64,000 nucleotides of DNA from Lasiosphaeris hirsuta (Eukaryota; Ascomycota; Sordariomycetes; Sordariales; Lasiosphaeriaceae): positions 2,542,001-2,606,000 of the forward strand of contig JAUKUA010000007.1 in assembly GCA_030549175.1 (NCBI GenBank), read 5' to 3'. The position numbers were made by a program, and so were the translations under genes. Shown piece after piece: positions 48,133-60,459 of the stretch. Numbering within the stretch: position 1 is the stretch's first letter; every line of letters starts with the position of its first letter. The notes beneath the pieces are model-generated. The model saw nothing but the letters and a program-made list of their open reading frames with translations. It did not search any database and had not been told where the DNA came from.

Positions 48133-49134
48133 ATGGCCTCGCATCAGTATCGCAGTTCTCAATACAACTCGCAGCCAAAGCACGAGAAGTATGACAGCGG
48201 TGTGCAGCGAAGGCCAACATCCGACCGACGGGACACTCGAGACACCCGAGACACACGCGGCGCAAGGTCGAGCGATGGGACAGTGAGCACCATGATGAGC
48301 ACTTCGACCGGCAGAGAATCCTCGGCAACAGCCATGACCGAAGGACCGGCCTACTCCAAGAAGATTGTCGTCGTCGGCGACGGCGGCTGCGGCAAGACGT
48401 GTCTCTTGATCAGCTACAGCCAAGGATACTTCCCCGAGGTACGATTCGCCCCAGGCGCACCCCCAGACAAGAGAGCATGCTGACCCAGAGCGCAGAAATA
48501 CGTCCCGACCGTCTTCGAGAACTACATCACGTACCCCACCCACCCGCCAACCGGCAAGACCGTCGAGCTTGCTCTTTGGGATACCGCCGGCCAGGAAGAG
48601 TACGACCGCCTGCGACCTCTCTCCTACCCCGAGACCGACCTCATATTCGTCTGCTTCGCCATCGACTGCCCCAACTCACTTGAGAATGTCATGGATAAGG
48701 TGAGCCATCCGATCATGTATACCAGACTGTAACCCTTGCTAACTCGTACGCAGTGGTATCCCGAAGTCCTGCACTTCTGTCCCTACACGCCCCTCATCCT
48801 CGTTGGTCTAAAATCCGACCTACGATACAAGAAGACTTGCATCGATATGCTCAAGACACAAGGCCTTACACCCGTGACCACGGAGCAGGGCCTTGCCGTT
48901 GCACAAAAGATGGGCGCACAGTACATGGAGTGCAGCAGTAAGGAGATGACGGGAGTCGAGGAAATCTTTGAGAAGGCCATCCTAACAGTCGTTGCCAACG
49001 ACCGGAAAAACCTCGAGATGATGGCGACCAACACCAGCAGTAACGGTGGCAGCAGACCGACCTTCACCAGCGGGGGGAACATCCCCGGTGTCGGGATTCC
49101 TAAGAAAAGGAAGAGGAAGTGCATCTTGGTGTAA
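48133..49134 (+). CDS. rho4: Rho4-type small GTPase
   Basis: Three exons, 48133-48438, 48496-48699 and 48754-49134, with introns of 57 and 54 bp; 296 aa. An extended Ser/Arg/Thr-rich N-terminus of about 70 residues, including [10 protein letters not shown], is typical of fungal Rho4 and longer than in Rho1. The G domain has P-loop GDGGCGKT (82-89), switch [10 protein letters not shown], switch [20 protein letters not shown], and guanine-binding LKSD and CSSKE. The polybasic tail [10 protein letters not shown] ends in a CaaX box whose last residue (V) leaves the prenyl type open. In filamentous fungi Rho4 works at the plasma membrane and septum, controlling septation through the actin ring and formins. 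Both splice junctions restore the family sequence (YFPE|KYVPT and VMDK|WYPEV). Confidence 0.95.
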
Positions 49135-49843
49135 GGGAATGACAAGTTGGGGTGTTGACGGCGTTCAGCGAAGCGAAAGAGCATGGTGATATGAATCGGG
49201 GGGGCAGCGCAGGGACTGGAAAGTAATGACTTGACTACTTAACACGATTTGAGACGACCTGCTTTTTTCATCATGACCCGCGGGGGGCACGCAAGAAGTG
49301 GGCACTTTTAGGGGTTCTCTGTTGGAACGAATGGGGGCTGGTTACGATACGACGGATGTATTTGTTGGAGTATACTCTCTTCGAGAACACTGATATTGGG
49401 TCTAGAAGGGATGTGATACCCCCGGAGGGATAGGCGCCGTGGCCGGACGACTTGGTCTCCTCTCCTATCTTGCCCGCAGGATTACCACCACCCAAACTAG
49501 AGTAGGGTTACTCGGGGGAGAGAGCCGCAGTGTCAGTACGGCGGCGCCTTGTGTTCATCAACCTTCTTCCATTATAGGGATTTTTCTTTTGTAACATGAA
49601 TTTCTGCCTCATTATGAAAAAGGGCATATGGAGAAGACATTTCGCAAAACGTTTTTACTATCTGCAACCAAACCTCCTTAGCCGTGACTGTGACAACGAC
49701 TGTCTTTTATTGACCATCCGCTTCCCACCGGGGTATCATCGTGCTCTGCCCAGCTTCCGGTAATCCCGGGCCCGGAAATAGCATCAACACATCATTCATA
49801 TAGCGCATCTATAAGTATCGCCGCACCATCCCCTGTGTTCCTA
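49135..49843. other. Convergent spacer between rho4 and DAD1
   Basis: About 700 bp containing 3' UTRs of two convergent genes. No ORF or repeat of note. Confidence 0.6.
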
Positions 49844-50303
49844 TCACGCCTCGCTAGTCTCATCCCTGGTCTGATCGCCCTCTGTGTCGCCCTCGTGCTC
49901 CGACTTGTTGGCTTCCTCTGGATCCTTGGCCATGACGTTTTCGAATTGCGACCAGAGGGCCTCGACCGATGAGAATTCGTTGCCCACCTATTGCTCCGGC
50001 AAGCCAGGTTAACTACAGCGCAAGACGGGGCGCATCCGCTAAACAGGAGATCATACCGTGACAACGGCCTCCAGCGACCGATTCAGCTTGTTGATATTGG
50101 CGAGGACGTGTTCAAAGCTCTGCGGAGTGTGTGTTACTATGTCATCTGAGTTTGTGTTCCCCCCGACAGCGTTTGAGGGGCGAGGGAGTAGGGGTGAGGG
50201 GCCGTACCATGGCAATCTCGGCCATCAGTTCTTCGCGCTGCTGCTCAAAGTAGGTCTTCTCTCTTGCGCCGGCGGCTGAGGCCGAGCGCTGTTGCAAGGC
50301 CAT
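49844..50303 (-). CDS. DAD1: DASH complex subunit Dad1
   Basis: Three small exons, in coding order 50303-50208, 50119-50057 and 49987-49844, with introns of 88 and 69 bp; 100 aa. No single ORF covers it, so it was found by assembling the exons. The conserved core is [40 protein letters not shown] and [17 protein letters not shown], which matches Dad1 proteins closely. An acidic tail ([16 protein letters not shown]) follows. Dad1 is part of the ten-subunit DASH/Dam1 ring that couples kinetochores to spindle microtubules. Length suits the family. Both junctions are in frame and restore the conserved sequence. Confidence 0.92.
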
Positions 50304-51590
50304 GACGGAATGTGCCGTTGTGTGTGGGTGTTGGCGGTGGTGGGCTGTTCGGGACGCGACTTTGCGACAGGGGACGCGATAGAGTTGAGACCTGTGTCTT
50401 GGAACCCCACTTGGCTCCCATGTCTCGGTTAGAGACACCCCCCGGTGAAACCAGAGCAACGGTTTGATGATGTTTATGAGATAGATGCAACCTCAACTTT
50501 GACACTGCAACAAAACAAACGATTTCACCAACAAAAGGAGATTGCCTGTTGCACTCAAACAATTGTTCAACCTTATTGGCACATTCAGTCGTGGATTTAG
50601 CAAAATCCCATGAGCCCATTGATGAATCCAAGCTCTTGCGAAGACAGGGGAAGGGGCCCAACACTCTCAATGGCACAATCATGGACTCATACTACTACGC
50701 CAAGATATGTTGTCAAGCGCCTTTTTTCGTGTCTTCCCAAGTTAGTATGTATACCAGGTGTACCACGAGTTTATTCCTATGCAACCCAGCCCTTGTTTGT
50801 TTGTTAGCACCAGACTTCAGAGCTGGAAACCACCTATGGAACCTCTTCTATGACCCCTGAAGCTACAAGGCAATGCCATCACACAGAACAAAGGTTTTGA
50901 TCCCCCTGGCTGAAAGAGAGCCGCTGCCAAGGATCGACGATGTCCCGGGCTAGCAAGACCCCGAGCTGTAACGTCTGCTACCGTGTGTGTCATCAAAAAC
51001 CCTAGGCCCCTAGCATTGTGAATACCTCGTTCCTATGCTCTGTTTGTGCCGTAAAAAACGGGCCGCGTGAGGGGGATTGAGGTGGGGACCACTCGGTCCG
51101 AAGATGCAGTACGAAGTCTCCTTGGGGTGATGGAAAGGAAAGTCAAGACTATCTCGAAGACATCTCGGGACGACAAAGCAGGATCGGAAAAGGGCGCCTT
51201 AACAAGCGTGCTTCTCGATACTCGTATTGGGTGGTCGAGTATTCTGTGAGCCTTTTGTGCCCTTACATGAAGGTGCAAATACGAGACGTAGCGTACACAA
51301 GTTGGCGACTCTTATTGCCTCTTGAGCCACTGAAAGAATGCAACAAAAACCGTAGAATGATGCATATCGCGCTTACATAGCGGTCAGCATAGCTAAGTAT
51401 ACATTTGATATTGGCAATCTGCCACAGCCCTAGTTTCACCCATCATCGTCCCTTATCAAAAAACAGCATGCTTGCTTCCCTCTCGCCTACCTGAATCCCT
51501 GACGAATACTCCGTACGGCCAGAAATTGTGAGGCAAGGCTCAAAACGCAGAAAGGGGGTCGGCCTTTACAGGAGAAATATCCCCGCGATT
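50304..51590. other. Intergenic region between DAD1 and the ALDH gene
   Basis: About 1.3 kb between the DAD1 start and the ALDH stop (both minus strand), so it should hold the DAD1 promoter and ALDH 3' UTR. No supportable gene or repeat. Confidence 0.6.
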
Positions 51591-53203
51591 TTAAAACATT
51601 GCGCCACCAAGACGAATTGAAACCGTCTTTTCTTCGAGATAGGCGTTGAGAACGCTCTCGCCCAATTCCCTGCCAATTCCACTTTGCTTGAAGCCTCCGA
51701 AACCAGCCTGGTGGTGGATCAAGTTGTAGCAGTTCACCCAAACTGTTCCGGCCTTCAGGTGGTTGCTGACGCGAATGGCCGTGTTGAGGTCCTTGGTGTG
51801 CACGGCAGCGGCGAGACCGTAGACGGTGTTGTTGCCAAGCTTGATGGCATCCTCCTCGGTAGAAAACTTGGCGATGGAGCAAACAGGGCCGAAAATCTCT
51901 TCCTGCATGATCTTCATCTCGGGTTTCACGTTGCTGAAGATAGTGGGCTGGATGAAGTAGCCCTTGTCGCCGTGGCGCTCGCCACCGACCTCGACTGTCG
52001 CACCCTCCGCCTTGCCAGATTCGATATATCCCATGATGCGATCGTACTGCAGCTGGCTGACCTGGGGGCCCTGGAACGTCTCCTCGTGGAAGGGATCGCC
52101 GACCTTGTTCTCCCGCGCCCTCTTGGTGAATGCCTCGACGAACTTATCATAGATGCCCTCCTGAACGTAAATACGCGAGCCGGCACAGCAGCACTGACCG
52201 TGGTTGTAGTAGATGCCAAAGTTCACCCAGCTGATAGCCTGCTCGATATCGGCGTCGTTGAACACGATATTGGGTGACTTGCCGCCGAGCTCTAGCGTCA
52301 CCTTCTTCAGGTTAGACGAAGCGGCGGCCTTCATGATGGCGCGGCCCACAACGGTTGAACCAGTGAAGGCGACCTTGTCGACGTCCATGTGGGCGGAGAT
52401 GGCGGCGCCGGCAATCTTGCCAAAGCCAGAGATGATGTTGATGACACCAGGGGGGAATCCGGCCTCCTTTACGAGTTGGGCGAACACCAAGGCGGAAAGA
52501 GGGGTCTGCTCGGCAGTCTTGAGGACGACAGTGTTGCCTGTGGCGAGAGCAGGACCAATCTTCCAGGAGAGCATGAGCATGGGGAAGTTCCAGGGGATGA
52601 TTTGACCGCAGACGCCGACCTGTTAATTCTGGTTAGCTTGGGTATAAAATAAAGGGTAGCCAGGACCACGTGCAGGCTCTTTTCGAACGTAGGTGAACGT
52701 ATCGGGGTTGACATCGACTGTCTTGCCCTCGATCTTGTCGGCCCACCCGGCGTAGTATCTCAAGCAGGCGGCTACTGCGCCAATGTCTCCCCTGGCCAGG
52801 GTAATTGACTTTCCGTTGTCGAGAGACTCAACAGAGGCGAGGAGGTTGAGGTTCTTCTCGGTGAGCTCGGCCAACTTCAACATGTATTTACCGCGCTGCT
52901 GGGGAGTGGCTTGGCGCCAGGGGCCCTCGAAAGCTCTCCGTGCGGCAGCAACGGCGATATCGACATCCTTCTCGGTGCCCTCAGATACGGAGCAGATGAC
53001 CTCCTCGGTGCTGGGGTTGATGACCTCAAAGGTCTGCTTGTCGACACCCTCAACAAACTCGTTGTTGATAAAGCTGTTGTGGGGAGTCACGGTCAGTCTG
53101 ATCCCTGGAAATCCAGAGGCGGTTGGCTGGCAGCTACTTACAGGCCGGTAGGTTGCTGGTAGACGCCCGTGATGGGCGTCTTCAACTCTGTGAATAGGGA
53201 CAT
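51591..53203 (-). CDS. NAD(P)+-dependent aldehyde dehydrogenase
   Basis: Three exons, in coding order 53203-53142, 53073-52674 and 52619-51591; 496 aa, the usual ALDH length. Motifs: [20 protein letters not shown] near the N-terminus; [26 protein letters not shown] (cofactor loop); [12 protein letters not shown] with the general-base Glu; [12 protein letters not shown] with the catalytic Cys; and [13 protein letters not shown]. This is the cytosolic AldA/ALDH1-2-like class, which oxidises acetaldehyde and similar aldehydes to acids, as in ethanol use. No targeting peptide is evident. The first intron (53074-53141) is GT-AG. The second (52620-52673) appears to begin with GC, since only this boundary gives the conserved KEP|VGVCG join; reading through meets a stop. 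Divergent from Tbf1. Confidence 0.93.
52620..52673 (-). other. Non-canonical GC-AG intron in the ALDH gene
   Basis: On the coding strand the exon ends AAAGAGCCT and the intron reads GCACGT...GCTAACCAGAATTAACAG, 54 bp, with a clear CTAAC branch site. No GT donor nearby gives an in-frame join that keeps the conserved VRKEP segment. Confidence 0.75.
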
Positions 53204-55345
53204 GGTGGCGGATAGGGTGATGGCACGGGTGTATGGGCTGGGCTGCTTGGAGAAAGGCGATGGGAAACTGAGGGGAAGATTGGGACGGTTCTCTCGCCAC
53301 AAACTTATAAGAACTGCCGTTGGAGAGGACAAAGACGTGGCGAGGGACTAGGAAAGGATACTTGAAACGGGAGAGGGTGGTGCGGTGGATCGCGGTTACG
53401 GACTCGCATGCATGGAGCGGGGTTGAACCATCGAGGTGTGACGCTTGTGGCAGCGGAAAGGGGGCACGAGGGGGGGACGGCGGTTCGTGTCAATGGGCCG
53501 GGCTGTGACGGCCTTGCAGATGGTCTCAACATTTACTACTCATTATTTGTTCCAGAATCGCTTCCACTCAAGACATGGCCCCTCCTCTCACCATCGTTGA
53601 GACGTCCCCCTAGCCAAAGGAGTTTGTCGCCAACTCGGCTAGCTACAGTATCGCTGTCCGTGGCTGTGTCATGCTGATGTTGGTGGGTATGAGGTATCGC
53701 CATGAGCCCGATGGGAACGGTTGACGTTCCCCGCATCGCCGCCGCTCCGTGAGGAGGCAGAGGCACCCCGCGCGCAGGGGCGAAGAACTGGCAGTGCTTT
53801 CCCTTGATGCTAACGAGATAGATAGCTTTGTAAGGGGCGTTGTAAGCCGCGTTGAAGCGCATGCAAACCTGAAAGCCCACGCTATCCTGTTTTGCAGAGA
53901 TCGGACGAATGGGTATTCATTTCATTACTTCTTTCTTTGTCTTGCAAAGCTCCCCGCTGCCCCTCCAAAAGACATTGGCTGCCAATCCCGCGGACGTCAT
54001 GCATCCCGACCTGCCATGAATTACCCCGCACCATTGGTCCAAATCTCCAGCCCACGCTCGGCATGTCTCGATCGTGGCGTTGGACCGTCCTATTTCTTCT
54101 CGATGTGCTTTGGACTCCTCTTGTATTCGAAACCACAGTAATATGCCAACACATACGTACTAAATATAGGCAGCTCGATCTGACTTTGGCTCGAAGAGCA
54201 ACCTGCTGAGAACTTGGCACCGAAAAGGTGAGGAATGGTATTGGCTTGCTCGTAGCTCGGGATAATCTGCAGCGAATTGCCAATCCAGGGGGGAAATTGT
54301 GGAGCGACGGATACAAATCCAAGGGCTTGGTTTAGGTACGACGGATCCGATTGATGCAGGGCTGTGGCCTCTGTGCCTGCCGCTCCGGCTCCGGCTCTCC
54401 GGAGTCTTTCCATCCCTCCGGAGCATGACATGGGAGCTAAGATGAGGGGAACGAACCACTTTGCTCAAGGGTGGGAGCATTAGCTGTTTGATCAACAAGC
54501 CTACGATTCTTTGAACTAAGCTCGAAAAGCCTCGATTTCTGATGCACTCCATTAATTGAGAACTGAAGCGCCCCTCCCACCACCGTCTTGCTTCTGCGGC
54601 TCACTGGCTCCCATCTTTTTGATAAGCTGATAAACCTGCCAGTAGACCGTGTGTTTTGAATGTTGTATGCACACACTTTGTTCAATCTAACCTTTCTCAA
54701 AGGGCCGGGCAGCAAATAGATACACTCTACCAAAAGGTTTTTCTTGTTGGCCAAAAATCTTCAAATGAATGGATTTTGAAAAGTCAAACTAAAAAAAAAA
54801 AAAAAAAAAAAAGAAAAAAGAAAAAAGAAAAAAGAAAAAAGAAAAAAGGTTGCATGTCCTCTGCTGTGGCCGAAACGTCTACTATTCTCACCGCTTTTGA
54901 GTCTGGGCTGGCGTGTGCGAGCCACAATAGGCGGAGGGGTCAATAAACGGGTGCTTAGGCCAATCCATCCATTGGATCACAGTGGGTTGGCAGGAGGCTG
55001 GCACTTGGAGGCTAGGTGGGTTCTTGCCGAGAGGTGTGAGGCTGGCTTAAGGAACATCCCCAGCAGGACCCCCACAATAATTTGCAAACACAAAATTCTG
55101 CCGGTTTTATTTAGCGGTGAGCAAGTTCTTTTGGCAAGAACATCGGTCGGATACCTTGAACTCCTCAACGGTTCGAGCAAAGGATATCAATTGTGTCGCC
55201 GCTGTAACCCAAAATAAATTGCTCTCTGCCGGAAAGAGATTTCGGTTCCGCCCAGCTACTTATTTCGCGCCTTTATACGGCCTATGCCGACCGCGCAGCA
55301 TCAATTGTCGCACTCAATGGGGAACAGAACACCACCTTTCTCACC
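53204..55345. other. Divergent promoter region, ALDH (-) and Tbf1 (+)
   Basis: 2.1 kb without a supportable gene. It contains the A-rich microsatellite at 54791-54847 and AT-rich segments at 53900-54260. Frames of about 110-150 codons have random composition. Confidence 0.55.
54791..54847. repeat. A22 run followed by five GAAAAAA units
   Basis: A run of 22 A continues into tandem GAAAAAA heptamers. It is non-coding and about 500 bp upstream of the Tbf1 start. Confidence 0.9.
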
Positions 55346-58251
55346 ATGGCCGACGCAGAATCAACTCTAGAATTAGAAGCCGACCTCCTCGCCGCTTTGG
55401 AGGCCGCAGCCCCTGAGCCAGAGCATGGTACCACTGCCAGCTCCGATAACCCCCAGGCGACCCACAACCATCGTCATGACTCTGTCCCCGCGTATTCAGC
55501 CCCTCCAGACAACGAGTACTCGCTGGCCTTGTCCGGTGTCGCCAATTTCCACGATTACCAAGCCGCACACGTAGCTGAGTCTCAGCAGCCTGCAAATACG
55601 AACGAGGTGAAACGATATCGAAGCCCTGATTCGTTCCAGGAAGACGGCTTCGCGAAGCGGCAGAAGACGGAACAGGGAGACCAAGCAAGCCACGCGGGGC
55701 AGAGCGTCGGGACAGGACATGACGCACAAAATCCCGACCTGGCAGCCATGCTGCAATCTGCTCTCGATTCCCTCGACGCAGCCCCAGCTGCCCCGCCCGA
55801 TGTCCCTGCAGCCCGCTCACCCACTATCTCTCCTGGTCCGGAAAAGGTTGAGAACAGAATTATGCGAACCGCCAGTAACTCGGTCTATATGATCCGGAAC
55901 ATGAGTCTCCCGGTCCTGGGAAATGTCGCAGTGCAGATATTGTTGAGACTTTCGCAGCAATCTCGTGTCGAGACGGAGTTGCTCCTAGCCGACCCTAACT
56001 CTGAGTTTCGAAGGGACTACGCCAGTCTAAGAGAGATATTCTTACCAACAAGGAATATTTTTTCTTCAACATCACCCCTCTTTTTCCCTGACGACCTAGA
56101 TATTAGCGACTCGGATGATCGTGAGACGGTCCGCATGTCCAACCTGGCTTCAACCGCCTCGAGTGTTTTTGGTGCCCACGATGTGTCCTTGATGGACGTT
56201 CACAAATCTTTCTTCTCCATCTTTGTTCCCGAAGAAGGAGAATACAAGGAAGCTCTAACCGAGCTACTTGTCAATCTCAAGACGCAAGCCTTTATAGACT
56301 CACTGAGCGAGCATGAAGACGCCCACCATGTATCGGCGCTGCTAGACAAGCTCTTCCCGCCTAACTTCGACGAGGTGATCAAGGAGCGCAGTGGCGACAT
56401 GGCCTTGAATTCTGATGAAGAGCATCTTGTCATACAGGCCGGGGAAAGAAAAGACCTTCTTATGAAGTCTGCACACGATGAGAAAATCAAGGGTTCGTCC
56501 TCGCCCTCCAAGGTGTCTTTGCGAGGCTCGATTAACACCATCTAGATTACCTGGGCAGCCAATTTTCCTCTGATCAGTTTGCCGAGAGCCTTAGCACATT
56601 TCTGCGTTGCCACTTGCTCATGGTTGTTGAGTATGCTGATAAGTACGGGGTTAACATTCCGCTCAGCCAAGAAATGGCTGAGCCGTCTCATGCTCACATC
56701 GAAGAGCAAGAGCAAGAGCACGCCGATTTGGCAGCTCTGCTACAGTCCGCGACATCCGAGATACAGTTAAAAGACGTTGATGCGGACGCACACATGGCAG
56801 ACATGTCTGACCCTTTGGACGATGGGCTTGACATTAGTAAACTGCTCGAGCAAGAGCTCTCCAGCCAATACCATGAACAAAAGGATGCATCGCTAGACGA
56901 AGGCATTACGAACAGCGCGCCAGACCCAGATTCCTTCGTTTCCAAGGATTTGGCTGCTCTCATTTCGGAAAAGCTGGCTGGCAGCCATGAGATACCAGAT
57001 GGCCTGCCGACTCTTCCAACCCCGTCGTATCAAAACAATACTCATGATGCTAATATCGGTAAGTTTCCCCACCAGGGGCGAAGCGCGGCTCAGACGCTAA
57101 TTATCATTTCAGGGGTTCACCCTCAATTTCTCGCAGATATCAATCAATCCTCCTATCACTCGTATGCGCCGACTGTCGCCCTCACACACTCCTCCGGCGC
57201 GACTAGGGATTCTCTGCCGCCCAACCAATCCTCGCCTACCTCAGTCCTGTACGAGAGGGCCCGCCAAGCGGCTGTTGCCAAGTCTTCAAACACTGCTCGC
57301 CGCGAAGGTCTGCACTCTACTCGGAGGCCGTGGACTCCCGAGGAAGAAAAGGCGTTGATGGCGGGACTTGACACGGTCAAGGGCCCTCACTGGAGTCAAA
57401 TTCTTTCTCTTTACGGTGCAAATGGCTCAATCTCGGATATCTTGAAGGACCGGACGCAGGTTCAGCTCAAAGACAAGGCCAGGAATCTGAAGCTTTTCTT
57501 TCTCAAGACGAATTCCGAAATGCCATATTATCTACAAAGTGTCACCGGCGAGCTCAAAACCCGAGCTCCTAGCCAGGCAGCCCGCAAGGAGGCCGAGGAA
57601 AAAGCACGCTTGAACCTTGAAGAGGAGCAGGCGAGAGTTCAGGGCATCACGACTCTAGCAAGTGGACTGCAGAACAACCACCATTCGATGGTAAGTAGTC
57701 CTCTAGCGACTTCGTCTAACCGAGCCAGCCCCATGACTCCGGCGTTCGGGGCAACAGGCACAGGCGCAAACTCGGCTTCAGCTCAGGTGCCAACGAGCAA
57801 CGCCCCTGCTCCCTCGCATGTTTCCATTTCACCGCTAGTGAAAACTGAGGGATCCGACCATCACCATTCGCACCAGCTTGGCAAACTGCCACAGATACAG
57901 CCAGCCCCGGCGCCAAATTCGGCATCTGCCCAAGCTCCCATTGTGCCGATGCAGCACTCGCTGAAAGCGCAACCGCCTCATCAGCAACAGCGACCGCTAC
58001 ACTCCCAAAGCCACCCCGTGCCACAAGCATTGATGGCGCCGACGTCGCCTCCCCGCGCACACTCATACTCAAGGGCGCCCGAAGGCAACAGTCATCACCA
58101 CCAGAATTTTGGGCTGCCTCCCATCCCCCCGAACCATCACTCGACTCCTGACCAGGCCCAGGATGCCAAGCTATTCGAGTCGTTGCAGGCTGCCATAGCG
58201 GGAAATGATAACCACGTCCCCGTGGCGGTGCCCGGGACCTCGGGCGGCTAG
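55346..58251 (+). CDS. tbf1: Tbf1-like telomere-repeat-binding protein (TRFH + telobox Myb)
   Basis: Three exons, 55346-56492, 56546-57058 and 57113-58251; introns of 53 and 54 bp with GATTAACAC and GCTAAT branch sites; 932 aa. Residues about 175-425 form a mostly helical TRFH-like dimerisation region ([60 protein letters not shown]). The Myb/SANT domain at about 625-685 carries [32 protein letters not shown] and the telobox-like [15 protein letters not shown]. The C-terminus is Gln/His/Pro/Ser-rich. Tbf1 is essential in yeast: it binds TTAGGG-type sites at subtelomeres and at promoters. The second intron is in frame and lacks stops, so it would be read as exon by an ORF finder; GTAAGT, the branch site and TTTCAG support splicing. 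The Myb linker LKDKARN is the Tbf1 form rather than Taz1 or TRF. Confidence 0.88.
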
Positions 58252-59609
58252 CAATTCAGCCCAGGCCTGGCTCCTGACAGCTGTTGGCCACTCTAAGTTT
58301 GCGGGAGCCTACATGCTTGTCTCTTTGAGCGGGTTATAGGACAGTCAAAAGTCAGATAGACATGGGGGATGGCATGTCTTCACACGACGGCGTTTTGCGG
58401 AGGTTTGGAGTTGTTTGCATTTGAGAATATCGTATCCCCCCAGCATCGCTCTGGGGGGGCGATAAAGCGATTCATTCTCCGGATTGAGGGCTAGCGGCGC
58501 TATTTGGGAAGGGGCGGAGAGGCCGGGCTTGATTATATTTTATTTTCCTACTTGTACTTATGATACCACGGGGCGAGGCTACCAATGCTTCCAGAAGTTT
58601 CTCTCGATATTTGTACGAATGCTGGACAGCAGTATACGGATAGGGTTTCAGCGTAGGAATACCGGTGCAAGGATACCAACAGAGGAGTGTACCTGCATCA
58701 GTTGCTTGAACTTGAATGGAATCGATGTTGAAGGGTGCTCAGCTCGTACTATCTCGTGCTATCTTTTGAGACGGCTGGACACAGGTGATGAATATTCGAC
58801 TTTCAAGTGGAGCTTGCATACGAGACACAACAATCTGCGTAGTGTAAGTTCACGGCCAAACAATTTTCGTCAAAGCTTTTATAGATACGTCTTCGGCAGT
58901 GTCGCCCGGCGGCCCAGGCTCTCGTTCGCGCCTGGCCCCCTGCCCACTGTTGTTGCTCCTCGCTGTTTCGCTAACGTGGAGAGAGTAATGTTTTGATGGA
59001 TTTGGTACATTGGGCGAAGTAATTGATTGATTTATGGCTGTGTGATCCACGGAACAAGCTTTCTGCTGGCTTCGTTGCTTATTTTTGTGGTGGCTACCTC
59101 TCTCTCCTGACGAACCGTGACTCCATCCACCGCGGTTCGCATGCCCCATTGCCAGTCGACGCCTTGTAGTGGACCTGCAACAAGGAGCGTACCTGCCCAG
59201 CCTCTCCCCTAGAGATGGAAGAGAGCAGCAGAGAGCAGCAAACATACAGTTCGCGAGGCCTCACGAGAGCTTGCGAGAGAGACGGAGGGAAGTGGCATTG
59301 ACGTTTTTGCGCCTACCTCACATCCCACCAGTTTGAACACCGCGATGTCAACATCGGTCTTCCAAAAGCCAGCGACGGATCATTTCCCTCTCCCTCTTCA
59401 GCCAAAGCAGGAACTCGAGTATTAAAACAAGAGCCAACACAACTGGCAAACACACCGATAACCCCCTCAAACAACCCCATACAGCCCAGAATAGTCAAGA
59501 CTTCCATTTCTCTGATAAGAAACTCGACCGCGGGCAACCAAGCATCACTCGTACCCCTGCCGACATCCGCCCGCATTCCCGCCCCTTGACATACATCAAC
59601 AATCCCACC
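58252..59609. other. Intergenic region downstream of Tbf1
   Basis: About 1.36 kb. The first part is presumably the Tbf1 3' UTR. Pyrimidine- and CA-rich sequence from about 59370 precedes the small gene and looks like its leader. A 170-codon frame (58484-58996) starts without ATG and has no protein features. Confidence 0.55.
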
Positions 59610-59852
59610 ATGGCCACCACCGCCGCCATGTCCAATGAGCCCCCAGTCGCGATTATCTGCTACGACTGCGGCCACTGGTTCCTCCGTCCAGGGGTTTACG
59701 AGACGGTGCGGACCGGCCGCCAGGAGCACGCTCGGGACAGCAAATTCTTCGTGGTTGAGCACCGAAACCCGTGCACCCGCTGCGCTCTCCCGACCCGGCA
59801 GCAAGTGGGTATACACGGGCCCATGCTGCGTTATACGCAGAGGACAGCTTGA
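59610..59852 (+). CDS. Small protein with paired CxxC motifs, unknown function
   Basis: An 80-aa ORF starting in a strong context (cccaccATGgcc) after a CA/CT-rich leader. It has CYDCGHWF near residue 17 and NPCTRCALP near residue 54, two CxxC pairs about 37 residues apart, which could hold one zinc ion as a small ribbon. No signal peptide or membrane segment. The antisense frame 59313-59816 is longer, but its sequence is less protein-like and it has no leader features. I do not recognise a named family. Confidence 0.55.
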   Translation: MATTAAMSNEPPVAIICYDCGHWFLRPGVYETVRTGRQEHARDSKFFVVEHRNPCTRCALPTRQQVGIHGPMLRYTQRTA

Positions 59853-60459
59853 GAGGGGGTTCGAGGGTTAACATCGAATGTGGCGGGGCTGTGGGGAGGA
59901 TTAGTTGTGCTAGCGGGAACGCTTGGGCGTTGATAGATACAAGCTGAAAGACAGCGTCATTAGTGATTACAGCTTTAGGAAGAGTCAAGGCTAGGGGTAT
60001 ATAGGGTGGTATTGTGAATTGGGACTTCGGATTCGTCTTTGCGTGCAATTCTTGTGCTGGATTTGTTGTTTTGCTCTGCCCCTACTTTGAAGGTTTGCCA
60101 TGCTTCCACAAAGTCCAGCCATCAACTCAGTTACGACAGATGCTGCTGTACTACTTACACTACTGTAGGGGAAAGGTAGGTGGCGAGAGGGGATCTCCTG
60201 GAGACCCCGACCTTACTGTCAATACGTACGTGACTAGAAACCCCCAATCTACCGAATAGAGAGAGGCAAGAAAGAAACACTCTATGTTTTCAGCTATCTC
60301 ATCTATTGTTCCTACTGTCTACCCCCTTTCCTCCCTGGAGCCTCTTCTAGCTCATAAAACCTATTCTTCTCGCGATAGCAGTCTAGACTATTCCTAAATT
60401 CCGTCTCGGTCCCCGAGTCCTGTTTCCCTCCCCATCCCGTTTCTCATCAAAAACACCCC
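59853..60459. other. Convergent spacer between the small CxxC gene and the GH63 gene
   Basis: About 600 bp of 3' flanking DNA with T/C-rich stretches. No gene or repeat seen. Confidence 0.55.

Noticed and set aside
51684..52277. 197-codon plus-strand frame
   Set aside because: Antisense shadow of the aldehyde dehydrogenase, typical of GC-biased codons.
57691..57728. Possible in-frame intron (GTAAGT...CCAG) in Tbf1
   Set aside because: At 38 bp it is shorter than the functional minimum seen here (48 bp), so I kept it as coding.
58484..58996. 170-codon plus-strand frame after Tbf1
   Set aside because: No ATG at its start; lies in the probable 3' UTR and looks random.
59313..59816. 167-codon minus-strand frame opposite the small CxxC gene
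   Set aside because: No leader-like sequence upstream, mixed composition, and the plus strand has the better start context and paired cysteines.
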